64,000 nucleotides of DNA from Rhodobacter sp. 24-YEA-8 (GCF_900105075.1 NZ_FNSK01000006.1:156086-220085); one strand, 5' to 3'; numbered from the stretch's first letter, positions 26,119 to 35,518 are shown. Program-made: numbers and translations. The notes: generated by a model from the sequence alone, not told the origin.

Positions 26119-26775
26119 TCAGGTAACCGTCGTTGTGTGGGGGAAAGGGGGAAGCGGCGTGGCGGGATCGCGGGCGCGCAGGTCGAACAGCCGCTCGGTC
26201 GCGATGTAATCGCCGGCATAGCCGCAGCGGGCGACGGGCCGGGTGCGTGACAGGTCATAGATGCCGTCCACGAGATGCTCCTGACGGATATGGATGCGCA
26301 GCACCTGGCCGATCACAATGCGGCTCTCCAGCTCATGGCCGGACAGGTCCCGCAGGCGCTGCGAGTCCACCACCCTGCATTCAAGCGCGACCGGCGCATC
26401 GCGCAGGCGCGGCGCTGCCACCAGGTCGCTGGCCTGTTTGGCCAGCCCAAGCGCCTCGAATTCATCAACCTCCGGCGGATAGGGCCAGGCGCTTTGCGCC
26501 ATCGCAGGTGCCAGCGCGAGCGAGGCGATGTTGCAGACGAATTCGCCGCTGGCGATCGCGTTGCGGAACGTGTCCTTCTCGCCAATGCTGCCGAAGATCA
26601 GGATCGGCGGATCATAAGAGAAGATGTTGAAAAAGCTGTAGGGAGCAAGATTGGCCCGCCCATCCGTCCCAAGCGTCGGGATCCAGCCGACGGGCCGGGG
26701 GGCCACGATCGCGCGCAACGGGTCATGCGGCAGGCCATGGCCCTTGTCCGGGTCATAGCTGTGATAAGGCGACAT
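26119..26775 (-). CDS. Flavin reductase-like FMN-binding split-barrel protein (DszD/FRP role)
   Basis: Flavoprotein of about 218 residues: HDPLRAIVAPRPVGWIPTLG, YSFFNIFSYDPPILIFG and NIASLALAPAMAQSAWPYP are typical of the flavin reductase-like domain. It should supply reduced FMN or FAD to the monooxygenases of this operon. The start MSPYHSYDP at 26775 follows AGGAGG by 7 nt, which decides it over the upstream ATG at 26829; it overlaps the upstream gene by 23 bp. Confidence 0.85.
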   Translation of the reverse strand: MSPYHSYDPDKGHGLPHDPLRAIVAPRPVGWIPTLGTDGRANLAPYSFFNIFSYDPPILIFGSIGEKDTFRNAIASGEFVCNIASLALAPAMAQSAWPYPPEVDEFEALGLAKQASDLVAAPRLRDAPVALECRVVDSQRLRDLSGHELESRIVIGQVLRIHIRQEHLVDGIYDLSRTRPVARCGYAGDYIATERLFDLRARDPATPLPPFPHTTTVT

Positions 26776-28120
26776 CGCTGTCCTCCTGATGGCGGTTCTC
26801 TCGCGGTCCGGGGTCGGCAGGCCCCGCACCAGGCCAGGGCGCGGCGTAGCGGTCGCGCAGGGTTTCGTCCCGGTATGCGGTGCGGAACAATCCGCGTCTC
26901 TGCAGGATCGGAATCACACCATCCACAATTGCGGTCAGTCCCGAAGGATAGACATCGCCTGAGATGTTGAATCCGTCGACGATGCCGCGTTCGAACCAGT
27001 CGGCTATCTGATCCGCCACCTGCTCGGGCGTACCGACCAGCCGTTTATGGGCGGTATATCCTCCGGCGCTGATCTGACGCACCGTCAGCCTGTCCTTGCG
27101 GAGCAGATCCCGCACGCCATGCTCCAGCGGGCTTGCAACGGTTTCAAGCCCATCAAGCAGATGCCCGGGCACTGGCTGGTCCAGGTGCAGCGCCGCCGGA
27201 TCAAGGCCAAGCGCCCTGGCCACGCTGGCGATCCGCGCCGCGGCGAGGATCAGCTCCTCCAGCGCGTTCAGCCGGTCCCAGGCCTCCCTTTCGGTGTCGC
27301 CCAGGGTGATGTGCAGCCCCGGCAGGATCGCGACCGCCCGCTCGGCCCGCCCGGCGGCGCGGCTTCGGTTGCGGATATCGGCATGGAACAGGGTCGCTGC
27401 CTCGAGGCTGTGCTGGCCGGTGAAGATCGGATCGGCATGGGCAGAGGCGAAGGCACGCCCACCCTCGGAAGGACCGGCCTGCACGATCAGCGGCCGCACC
27501 TGGGGCGAGCGCGGCAGTTGCAGCGGCCCAGTCACCGCGAAATGAGGGCCGCGATGGTTGATGGCTCGTATCCGCGTGGTATCGGCAAAGGTGCCGCCCG
27601 CACGGTCGGCCTGCAAGGCTCCCTCGTCCCAGCTTTCCCATAGCGCACCCGCCACCGCCAGAAACTCATGCGCGCGCGCCCAGCGGGTTGCAGAATCCGG
27701 ATGCCGGTCCAGTCCGAAATTCCCCGAGGTATGGGCATGCATCGAGGTCACGACGTTCCAGCCGATCCGCCCGCGCCCGGCGTGATCTAGGCTCGACAGC
27801 GCGCGGGCCAGCGCATAGGGCTGGTGATAGGTGGTCGAGGCGGTGACGATCACCCCGATCCGCGACGTCCGTGCCAGGATCGACGCCGCGACCACCACCG
27901 GGTCAAGGGCAAGGCTGTCCTCGGTCTCCATCGCCTCGCCGATCGCCATGTAATCGGCCAGGAACACCGCATCGAACAGACCCTTTTCGGCCAGAGCCGC
28001 CGCCTGAAGGTAATGGTCAATCTCGACAAAGCCAAAGCGGTGACCGTCCGGTGCGCGCCAGGCAGCGCGATGAAAGCCGGTTGTGTTGAGGTTCAGGTTG
28101 AGATGCATCTGTCTGGACAT
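26753..28120 (-). CDS. NtaA/SnaA/DszA-family FMN-dependent monooxygenase (LLM class)
   Basis: Luciferase-like monooxygenase of 455 residues. The NtaA/DszA subgroup is clear from ALAEKGLFDAVFLADYMAI, STTYHQPYALARALSSLDH, RIGWNVVTSMHAHTSGNFG and PLIVQAGPSEGGRAFAS. Members cleave C-S or C-N bonds with reduced flavin and O2; DszA opens the sulfone ring in the 4S pathway. The C-terminal about 30 residues (PGPRENRHQEDSDVALSQL) look non-conserved. It is followed by a flavin reductase and flanked by DszC-like proteins, so a sulfone or sulfonate substrate is likely. Confidence 0.87.
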   Translation of the reverse strand: MSRQMHLNLNLNTTGFHRAAWRAPDGHRFGFVEIDHYLQAAALAEKGLFDAVFLADYMAIGEAMETEDSLALDPVVVAASILARTSRIGVIVTASTTYHQPYALARALSSLDHAGRGRIGWNVVTSMHAHTSGNFGLDRHPDSATRWARAHEFLAVAGALWESWDEGALQADRAGGTFADTTRIRAINHRGPHFAVTGPLQLPRSPQVRPLIVQAGPSEGGRAFASAHADPIFTGQHSLEAATLFHADIRNRSRAAGRAERAVAILPGLHITLGDTEREAWDRLNALEELILAAARIASVARALGLDPAALHLDQPVPGHLLDGLETVASPLEHGVRDLLRKDRLTVRQISAGGYTAHKRLVGTPEQVADQIADWFERGIVDGFNISGDVYPSGLTAIVDGVIPILQRRGLFRTAYRDETLRDRYAAPWPGAGPADPGPRENRHQEDSDVALSQL

Positions 28121-28139
28121 GGCTGAGCACCGTCAGATT

Positions 28140-29112
28140 GCGAGGGGGGCGGCACGCGCCCGTTCAGCCACCAATCACCGACAAAGGCCTGCCGCCAGCG
28201 CACCGGGTCATGCAGCGAATGGGTGCGGGCTCGCGCCAATAGCGGTCGGCGGCCAGCGCCTCGTCCCCGGACCCCAGCAGAGCGGCCAAAGTCTGACTGC
28301 GCGCCGGGCCATATTCATAGGCGATGGATTTTGCCTCATCGACGGCCAGGGCCGCGGCGGTCTCGTCGACCGGGCTGTCCGCCAGCGCCGCATCCACTGC
28401 CAGATCGAGCGCGCCATCGCCGATGCCGGCCTGCAACGCCGCATGTGCCAGCTGGTTCTGCGCAAACAGCACCGCACCCCCGCAGTGGATCGGGGGTAAA
28501 GCTGCCGTCATCCACCCAGGCAGCAGGCACCACCACATCGCGGAATCGGACCGAGACACTGAAGGTTGAACGTTGCCCCACCACATCCCAGTCGCCGCCA
28601 AATTCCATCCCGGTAATTCCGGCCGGCAGGATCGCGGCGGCATAGGCCCCATCCGCATGTCGCGCCGGAACCAGCGTCCAATGCGAGGTCAGCGCGCCGG
28701 CGCAGAAATGCTTTTCGCCATTCAGCAGGTAATGTCCGCCCTCGGGCACCAGCTGAGTGGCATTGCCCCAGCGGGCACCCGCAAGCGCTTCGGCGGCAAA
28801 AAAGGCGGCCTCGGGCGCGGGCATCTCGCCGATGAACTGGCCCTTGATCAAATCGACATAGTAAAGCTGGGCAAGCGAGGGATCGGCCCCGCCCAACCGG
28901 GCAGGCAGCCGGATCGCCGCCAGACCCGAAGCCGAAAGGTATTGCAGCGCCTGCCAGGGCACCTCGCCCCCCAGGTCACGATCACGGGCACCGGGGACGA
29001 GCCAGGCGGCCACCTCATCGGCGATCCGCAGCGCTTCGACTTCATCCACAATGATGCGGGCGGGTCCGAAAGGGTTGTCAGTCAGTGCTTCGGGTCCGGT
29101 GGCGACAGTCAT
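28140..29112 (-). pseudogene. DszC/SfnB-like monooxygenase gene with two frameshifts
   Basis: Starts with ATGA overlap at 29112 (MTVATGPEALTDNPFGP). It runs intact through LNGEKHFCAGALTSHW, GMEFGGDWDVVGQRSTFSVS and VVPAAWVDDGSFTPDP; the frame is then lost at a G5 run near 28490. The next frame continues GAVLFAQNQLAHAALQAGIG and ADRYWREPA. A second shift near 28230 moves the expected C-terminus ARTHSLHDPVRWRQAFVGDW into another frame. Both shifts are needed to rebuild a full-length protein of about 320 residues. Either it is a pseudogene or two base-call errors are present; the neighbourhood favours decay. Confidence 0.8.
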
Positions 29113-30164
29113 TCCTCGGCGCTCCATATCCAGGCGGGTTGTGCCGGGCGGGCAGCCCATCCGCGCCAATGTCGGTCAAGTTCGCGGTCACGACGCATGG
29201 CGCTCGCCCCGGTCAGCTCGAAAACCTCGTTGAAAAGCCGGCTGCCAAGGCGCGCGACATGGGTCTCGGCTAGGGTCAGAACCGGGGTTGCGGCCCGCAG
29301 GGCGGCATCGTCGGACAGGCCTGCGACCAGGTTCGAGAACAGCTCGTCGGCCGCGCGCAAGCCGACCCACCAGCGACCGAACTCACGCAGAACCAGCGGA
29401 TCCTCGCGCACCGGGCCGGGCCAGGCGTCATACCAGCGGCTGGCACGCAGCCGGATATGGCTGTGCGCTTTCCAGAGGGCCGCCTTCAGCCCGCCAAGCG
29501 CCACTGCCAGAGACAGAAGCCGCGCCAGGGCCACCTGCGCCGCGGCAAACCCCTCCAGCGTCGGCGATTCCGGCCAGAGCGCGCGCACGGCCAGCGCCGC
29601 CTGATCGGCCACTACGATCCGGCCTGGCAGCAGGCGACGCTCGCCAAAAGCCTGCGGATCGAGCTGAAACCCCGTGTCTGGTGTGAAGCCCGCCGCCAGC
29701 CGAGGCGCAGCAAACTGACCGGCCGGGTCCCGGCCCAGCACAATGACCCGCGCGGGCGGCTCGATCAGCGGCGCAGGGCGCAGGCTGTCGGTGACCCGCC
29801 AGACCCCGGATCTGCCGGGCTGCAAGGACACCTGCGGACCGGCGAGTACCGTCGGCCCGAGCGCGGGCTGATCAAACAGGATGGTCCAGGCCCGCGCGCC
29901 TTGCCAGCGATGCGCCGCATCACGGCCGGCGGAGAGGTCCAGCACCGCAAGCCGCAGCACCTGCTGCGCCGCCTCGGCCGGCATCAGGGTTGAAGCGAGC
30001 GGAGGCAGGGCATGGCGCGGGTTCGGATCGCGTCCAACCTCGCGATCCGCATCGCGAAAGCTGTCGAAATCATCGGCGCTCCAGCCGGCCAGCAGCAGTT
30101 CTGCGGCAGCGGTGTCGGCGGCGGCGACCCCGGCGTGGCTTTGGGATCGGTCCAGCATTGTCAT
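29109..30164 (-). CDS. Acyl-CoA dehydrogenase-fold protein, likely partner of the adjacent monooxygenase
   Basis: Intact protein of 351 residues with a divergent acyl-CoA dehydrogenase fold: FDQPALGPTVLAGPQ in the middle domain and the C-terminal helical bundle with FGRWWVGLRAADELFSN, ETHVARLGSRLFNEVFELTG and RELDRHWRGWAARPAQ. FAD-binding motifs are weak and there is no clear catalytic base. It is coupled by 4-bp overlaps on both sides. A plausible role is the second subunit of a two-component oxygenase with the frameshifted gene at 28140-29112; this pairing is inferred from context. Confidence 0.7.
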   Translation of the reverse strand: MTMLDRSQSHAGVAAADTAAAELLLAGWSADDFDSFRDADREVGRDPNPRHALPPLASTLMPAEAAQQVLRLAVLDLSAGRDAAHRWQGARAWTILFDQPALGPTVLAGPQVSLQPGRSGVWRVTDSLRPAPLIEPPARVIVLGRDPAGQFAAPRLAAGFTPDTGFQLDPQAFGERRLLPGRIVVADQAALAVRALWPESPTLEGFAAAQVALARLLSLAVALGGLKAALWKAHSHIRLRASRWYDAWPGPVREDPLVLREFGRWWVGLRAADELFSNLVAGLSDDAALRAATPVLTLAETHVARLGSRLFNEVFELTGASAMRRDRELDRHWRGWAARPAQPAWIWSAEE

Positions 30165-31414
30165 TCCTCAAGCTCTGGCAACAGGGGGTGGCGCGGATCT
30201 GACACTGCGGCTGACAGGCCCTGGCCCGGGATCGCCGCCAGAAGATCACGGGTATGACCCTGCCGGGGACGGTCGAAGACGTTATGGGTCGGGCCTGCTT
30301 CAACCAGCTGGCCCGCGCGCATCACCAGCACCCGGTCCGCAATGCGGCGCACCACCGCCAGATCGTGCGATACAAACAGATAGCCGATGCCATGCCGCGC
30401 CCGCAGCTCGGCCAGCAGCCCGAGCGTGGTTTTTCCCGAACCGGATTCGCCGACCAGCGCCACCGTTTCACCGGCGTGCACCGACAGCGAAATGCCATCC
30501 ACCGCGCGCAACTGCCCCGCGCCCTGGGCGAAATCCTTCACCACCGCTTCGACCTGCAGGATCGGCGCCGCGCCGGCCTGTACAGAGGACGGCACGGTGG
30601 CAGACACCGGCCCGTGTTGTGGCGCGCTGTCGATCAGCAGCCGCGTATAGGCGGCGCGGGGATGGCGCAGCACCTGCGCCACCGGCCCTTGTTCGACACG
30701 ACGCCCGTCCTTCAGCACGATGACCCGGTCCGCCCGATCCGCCGCCACCGCCAGATCATGGGTGACCAGCAGCACCGAGAGTCCCTCGGCCCGGAGCAAT
30801 GCGCCCAGATCATCGAGAATGCGCTTCTGCACCGTTACATCCAGTGCTGTGGTCGGCTCATCCGCCAGAAGCAGCGCAGGCCCAGAGGATAGCGCCGAGG
30901 CGATCAGTACCCGTTGGCGCATGCCGCCCGACAGCGCACCGGGATACTGGCGCACCCGCGCCTCGGGCTGGCCAATGCCGACGCGGGCCAGCAGCTCGAC
31001 GGCGCGGGCAGACAAGGCACGCGGCTCGCGCAGCAGGCCATGGATGCGCAGCGGCTCGACCGTCTGGCGACCGATCCGCTGTAACGGGTTCAGCGTCATG
31101 GTCGGATCCTGCGGGATCTGCGCCACCTTGCGGCCATGCAGGCGGCGGCGCGCCGCCTCGTCCAGATCCGTGACATCCACGCCGTCCAGCAACATGCGCC
31201 TGGCCGAGATCTCCGCCGTCTCGGACAAAAGCCCCAGCAGCGCATGGGCCAGCGTGCTTTTTCCCGACCCGCTTTCGCCGACCAGCGCCACGACCTCGCC
31301 CCGGCCCACCGAGAAGGAAATGTCATGCAGCACCGCCACCAGCCCCTGACGGGTGCGATAGCCAAGCGTCAGGCCGCGGATCTCTGCGGCGGGCGGCAAC
31401 GACGTATCGGTCAT
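30161..31414 (-). CDS. Tandem peptide-type ABC ATPase with an internally deleted second domain
   Basis: Single ORF of 417 residues that should encode two ATPases (DppD-DppF fusion, normally about 540). Domain 1 (residues 1-250) is complete: Walker A GESGSGKS, signature LSGGMRQRV, Walker B LLLADEP, H-loop THD. Domain 2 starts normally (DGISLSVHAGETVALVGESG, then SGKTTLG) but jumps directly to LLAELRARHGIGYLFVSHDL. Roughly 95 residues holding the Q-loop, signature and Walker B are missing in frame. The importer can therefore have at most one competent ATPase unit from this gene. Overlaps both neighbours by 4 bp. Confidence 0.85.
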   Translation of the reverse strand: MTDTSLPPAAEIRGLTLGYRTRQGLVAVLHDISFSVGRGEVVALVGESGSGKSTLAHALLGLLSETAEISARRMLLDGVDVTDLDEAARRRLHGRKVAQIPQDPTMTLNPLQRIGRQTVEPLRIHGLLREPRALSARAVELLARVGIGQPEARVRQYPGALSGGMRQRVLIASALSSGPALLLADEPTTALDVTVQKRILDDLGALLRAEGLSVLLVTHDLAVAADRADRVIVLKDGRRVEQGPVAQVLRHPRAAYTRLLIDSAPQHGPVSATVPSSVQAGAAPILQVEAVVKDFAQGAGQLRAVDGISLSVHAGETVALVGESGSGKTTLGLLAELRARHGIGYLFVSHDLAVVRRIADRVLVMRAGQLVEAGPTHNVFDRPRQGHTRDLLAAIPGQGLSAAVSDPRHPLLPELEE

Positions 31415-32283
31415 TCCGCCCCCCGTTCAGCGATGGAGCCGCGATGGTGTTGAGCGCGATTACGCTGATTGCCACTGCCAGCCCCAGAATGATCGCGACC
31501 CACCAGACCGTGCCGAGGTAGTCGCGCCCCGTGGCGATCAGCAGGCCCCATTCGGGTGCCGGGACGGGCGCGCCAAAACCCAGAAAGCTGAGCGCCGAAA
31601 TCGAAAGGATCGACCAGCCTGCCTCGATCGTGGCCAGAACCGCGATGGGACCGAAGGCATTGGGCAGGAGCTCTATCAGCACCAGACGCCACTGCGCAGA
31701 AAGCGCTGGCCTCGATCCAGTCGGCGGCGCGCCGCCGCAGGATTTCGCCTCGCATCACCCGCGCGAAAGAGGCGACGCTGCCGATGCCCACTGCAATCGC
31801 CAGATTAACCGTGCCGAACCCCAGTACTGCGATGATCGCCAGCGCGATCATCAGCGTCGGCACCGACAGCAGCACATCGACCAGCTGCATGATCGCATCA
31901 TCGGCCAGACCGCCATACCAGCCGGCCACCAGCCCGAGGGTCGAGCCGAGCAGCAGCCCGACCAGCACCGCAATGATCACCGCCTTGACGGTTTCCTGCG
32001 CGCCAAAGACGACACGGGCAAAGAGATCACGGCCGAAATTATCTGTGCCAAACAAATGGTCGCCGACAGGGGGCAACAGGCGGTCGAGTTCGCCGAACAG
32101 CGGGTCATTAACCGTGATCCGGCCGGGGACGAAGGCCGCCAGCAGCAGAAGGGCGGCAATCGCCCAGGACAGCTGCAGGAAGGGCCTGGTCAGCGCCCGG
32201 CGCGCCAGTCCGGTGGCCCTGGTCAGCCCGGGCCGTGCCAAGGAGGCGGGGCTGTCTTGCGAGGTGAAATCGTGATGGGTCAT
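31411..32283 (-). pseudogene. DppC-like permease gene with two compensating frameshifts
   Basis: Start MTHHDFTSQDSPASL at 32283, immediately after the DppB-like remnant. The first two thirds are a normal DppC (FGTDNFGRDLFARVVFG, GLVAGWYGGLADDAIMQLVD, RRRAADWIEAS). Near 31690 the frame shifts and continues as LIELLPNAFGPIAVLATIEA and SFLGFGAPVPAPEWGLLIA. Within a G6 run at about 31433 a second shift would restore a normal end, LNGAE plus TGA overlapping the next ATG as ATGA. As read, no functional full-length permease is made. Confidence 0.82.
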
Positions 32284-32284
32284 C

Positions 32285-34074
32285 TTATGCCTCTTGCCCG
32301 CGCCGCCGCCCCGAAGCCGCCAGATCGACGCGCGGATCAATCAGCGGATAGGCCAGATCCACCAGCAGGTTGATCAGAACAAAGACGCCGGCGGTGAACA
32401 GCACGACGGCCAAGACGACGGGGTGTCCTGATAGCTGACCGCCCGCATGATCACTGCGCCGATGCCAAGCCGTGAGAACACTGTCTCGAGCACCACTGTG
32501 CCGCCGATCAGCGTGCCCGCCGTCACGCCAAGCGCCGTGACAACCGGAAAGACTGAGCCGCGCAGCTCATGGATATAAAGCACGTAACGCCGGCTGCCAC
32601 CCTTGGCGCGGGCCATGGCGATGAACGGCTCGTCCAGCGTGGAGCGCAGACTGGCAACCAAAAGCTGCACCGTGGTTGCCGCCGTCGGCACTGCCAGAAC
32701 CAGCGCGGGCAGCACCAGGCTGCTTGCGCCCCGGTTGCCGCGCGGCGACAGCATCCGCGGCGGCCAGAATTCCGAACTCCAGCGGTGCAGTTCATAGGCC
32801 TTGCTGTTCACCACATTGGCGAAATCCGCACCGGTTCGCGGACGCAGGGTGATCTGGATGCCGATCTGGGCCAGCTGCTGCTGCACCGCCTCGGTGGTCA
32901 CCAGATTGTAGGCATTCTCGCGGAAAGTCAGCTCGATCTCGAGTGACTTGCCGTCCTTCTCACGGATCTTGGCACCTTCTGGCAGGGTCCAGCCAGCGGC
33001 ATCGAGGATCTCACGCGCCTTCGCCTGATCCTGCACCAGAAGATCGCCCAGATCGTTGTAAATCGGCGAGCCCGAGGCCACGAGATTGCGCGCCGGAACA
33101 CCGATCCCGTCGAAAGCGTAATCGATGACCTTCTGCCGGTCGATACCCAGCTGGATCGCCCGGCGCACCGCCGGATCGACCAGATTGCCACGCGTCGTAT
33201 TGGCAAAGAAGCCGACGCTCAGGGCATTCACCGTATCTGTATGGACCGTGAAACCTTCCCGATTGAATGACGGCACATCCTTGGTCGAGGCCTGGAAGAT
33301 CAGATCCACCTGACCCGAGCGCAAGGCACCGCTGCGCACCGTGCCTTCGGGAATGACCGTCCATTCGATTGTCTCGACATGGTCCAGGCCTTTGGGAGCC
33401 CAGTTGTAACCCTCGCGGCGCTTGAAAGTGACTGTGCTGTTAAAGTTGACCGCGCCATCCTGGACGAAGGGGCCGGAGCCTATGATCCCATCGACGCAGC
33501 GCTGTTCGGCAGTTTTCTGCAGCGTCTGCGGGGCCACGATACCAGGTATGCCGCTCCAGCTGCGGAACAGGAAATCGGCACGCGGGTGGTCGAAGGTGAT
33601 CACCACTGTTCTTGCATCGGAGGCCACCGCCTGCGCGATCAGCTTCTCTTCATTGCTGAATGTGACATCGTCACGCAGGGTGAAGTTGAAGACCTGCGCC
33701 GCCTCATCCACCGTCCAGGCGGTGGCAAGCCAGGGCTCTGGCGCACCGCCACTGGCCACCGAGGCAAAGGTCAGCGTGTCGATCAGCTGCCGCCCCGGCC
33801 CGAGCCCGAAGCCGTAGCCATAGATGTCTTGCTGCGGATCGACGCATTCGGGCAGGAGTGCAATCGCTGCGCGCAAGGTGCCGCCTGCCTGAGGTGTTTC
33901 CGCATACAGCAGCGCGGGTGATACGGGGGCCGTAGCCGCCACAAAGGCAAGCACGGCCGACCCGCCGGAACGGCGGGGACTGCGAGAAGTTTCAGCCTGT
34001 AGCTTCGGCCTCGACGATGGCACGCGCCCGGTCGAGCGGGCCATGTGCGACCCAATCGGCGACCTCGAAATCAT
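32285..34074 (-). pseudogene. In-frame fusion of a truncated solute-binding protein to the C-terminal part of a DppB-like permease, then frameshifted
   Basis: The first about 440 residues are a family-5 (peptide/nickel) binding protein: signal-like RRSGGSAVLAFVAATAPVSP, GGTLRAAIALLPECVDPQ, DPAVRRAIQLGIDRQKVIDY. It lacks its C-terminus. Near 32730 the frame passes without a stop into a DppB C-terminal half (LVLPALVLAVPTAATTVQLL, FIAMARAKGGSRRYVLYIHE). A shift at a C4 run near 32430 ends it early; in the other frame it would continue LAVVLFTAGVFVLINLLVDL and DPRVDLAASGRRRGQEA, stopping at 32285. About 200 residues of DppB and 100 of the binding protein are deleted. The apparent ATG at 34074 lies inside the upstream gene, so the true start may also be lost. 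Confidence 0.82.
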
Positions 34075-35050
34075 TGGAGATGATCCCGAATCGCAGCAAC
34101 AGATCCTTCTGGCGCGACAGCCGTTCGATCAGGTCCGGCGCAAGCGATGCTTCCAGCGTCTCGGCGATCTGCGGGTTGAAGGCCAGCGGCACGGTCTCTT
34201 CGGGCATGCCGGTGTCACGACCGATCCTGCGGCGGGCCTCACCTGGGTTTGCCTTTGCCCAGCGGGCGGTGCGGATCACCTGTGCCACATAGTCGTCGAC
34301 CAGATCGGGATGGTCGCGCAGCAACTCGCCTCGTACCGTCAGCACCATTGGATTCGAGCCCTGCACCCGGTCGCTTGCGGGCAGGCTCTCCCGCAGGTCG
34401 AACAATGTGCGGGTACCGAGGAGCCAATGCGCCTCTATATCCCAGGCCGAAATATGGATCGCGTCGACCTCGCCCGCCAGCAGGGCGCGGAATTTCTGCC
34501 CCTTGGCCCGCAGTTGCTTGGCCACATCGAAGGAGGACCCGCTAAGCGAACTGGCCAGCGGTTCGGTGATCGGCACCTCTACGATTTCCACCTCGGAAAG
34601 CGCGGCCCCGATGCTGCGCAGCGCCTGATGGAAAGCCCCAAGATCATCCGCCTTCACATAGTCGATCTTGTCATTAGGACGGGTGGCAATGCCGATGCGG
34701 CGCCCCGCCAGCCCGGCCAGATCGCGGATATCAGAATTCGGACCAACAGCGATCTGGTCAACCCGCTCGACCGGCAGGATGCCCAGTACCCGGACATCCT
34801 CGCCCTCAGAGCGCGCCCACATCAGGGGCACATTGCCGCCCTCACGGAAGCCGTTGCGCTGGCTGTGGTTGTAATTCGTTTCGCGCACTGCCCTGTCGGC
34901 ATGGGTGCGGATGTTGTTCAGCTTCACCGGCCGGTCGGCAAAGGCAGCAGCGAAATCGCCGCGCCCGAGGCCAATGCTGTACCCTGCAGGCACCGGGCAG
35001 ACCGTGTACCAGATATCGACCTGGTGCGTGGATTGCTGGTCTTTCGGCAT
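33992..35050 (-). CDS. DszB/SsuA-fold protein without signal peptide, sulfinate desulfinase-like
   Basis: Intact protein of 352 residues and first gene of the sulfur operon. It has a periplasmic-binding (SsuA-like) fold, but no signal peptide (it begins MPKDQQSTHQVDIWYT). It carries the DszB-type active-site segment VCPVPAGYSIGLGRGDF with a Cys at about residue 18, followed by NHSQRNGFREGGNVPLMWAR, where the Arg before x-Gly-Gly matches the DszB Arg. In DszB the Cys, a His and this Arg catalyse C-S cleavage of a sulfinate. The His is offset by three positions relative to DszB as I remember it. A cytoplasmic desulfinase is the best reading; a transporter binding protein is the alternative. Confidence 0.72.
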   Translation of the reverse strand: MPKDQQSTHQVDIWYTVCPVPAGYSIGLGRGDFAAAFADRPVKLNNIRTHADRAVRETNYNHSQRNGFREGGNVPLMWARSEGEDVRVLGILPVERVDQIAVGPNSDIRDLAGLAGRRIGIATRPNDKIDYVKADDLGAFHQALRSIGAALSEVEIVEVPITEPLASSLSGSSFDVAKQLRAKGQKFRALLAGEVDAIHISAWDIEAHWLLGTRTLFDLRESLPASDRVQGSNPMVLTVRGELLRDHPDLVDDYVAQVIRTARWAKANPGEARRRIGRDTGMPEETVPLAFNPQIAETLEASLAPDLIERLSRQKDLLLRFGIISNDFEVADWVAHGPLDRARAIVEAEATG

Positions 35051-35100
35051 GACACGCTCGTGCCCGTGACGCGCAAAAGTCGATGCGTGAAAGGTGGTAA

Positions 35101-35140
35101 ATTTATATTAATTATCTTTGTAGACATATAAGACGATATG
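35101..35140 (-). promoter_or_regulatory. AT-rich promoter/operator candidate of the sulfur operon
   Basis: About 50-90 bp upstream of the DszB-like start. The AT-rich stretch contains TTTGTAGACATATAAGACGA on the plus strand. A very similar string precedes the Rrf2 gene (TGTAGATATTAAAGACGA) and a looser one lies at 43541-43560. The shared core may be an Rrf2 operator or a common promoter. Confidence 0.45.
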
Positions 35141-35518
35141 GAAGGGAACCTGCATCCAAATTCACATCCCTGCAGAACGGTTTCTTCGCTCTTCCCGCCC
35201 GTCACCGATATACAAGACGCAATGTACACAGGAGATATCGGAACCGGGAGGTACGTTTCAGCCTGAACGGCAGAAGGGGCCCGGAGCACAGCGCAGCCCT
35301 GAGTCTTTCGCTGTGCGGACAAGTAAAAGCTGGACCATATACGCCGGGCAGCCGCCGTTCAGTGGCAAAGCTGGATCTGCCCCCCGGCGCAGCCTGCGCG
35401 CCGAAAGCGATCCCCGCGCTGAGCACCACGGACGGTTCGATCCGCGCCCCCGCCGCCACCGATGATCGCCACGCTGTTCATCGCCGCGCCTCCACCGCAG
35501 CGTGGCCGGGCGCGGGGG
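35141..35518. other. Gene-poor spacer with a short dinucleotide-binding-like N-terminus
   Basis: No intact gene. On the minus strand ATG about 35478 opens MNSVAIIGGGGGAD, which resembles the Gly-rich start of an FAD- or NAD-binding protein. The frame stops after about 40 residues, and a neighbouring frame (PSVVLSAGIAFGAQAAPGG) continues past it. It could be the 5' remnant of a flavoprotein gene; a flavoprotein C-terminal remnant exists at 39910-40340. The rest shows nothing recognisable. Confidence 0.3.
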
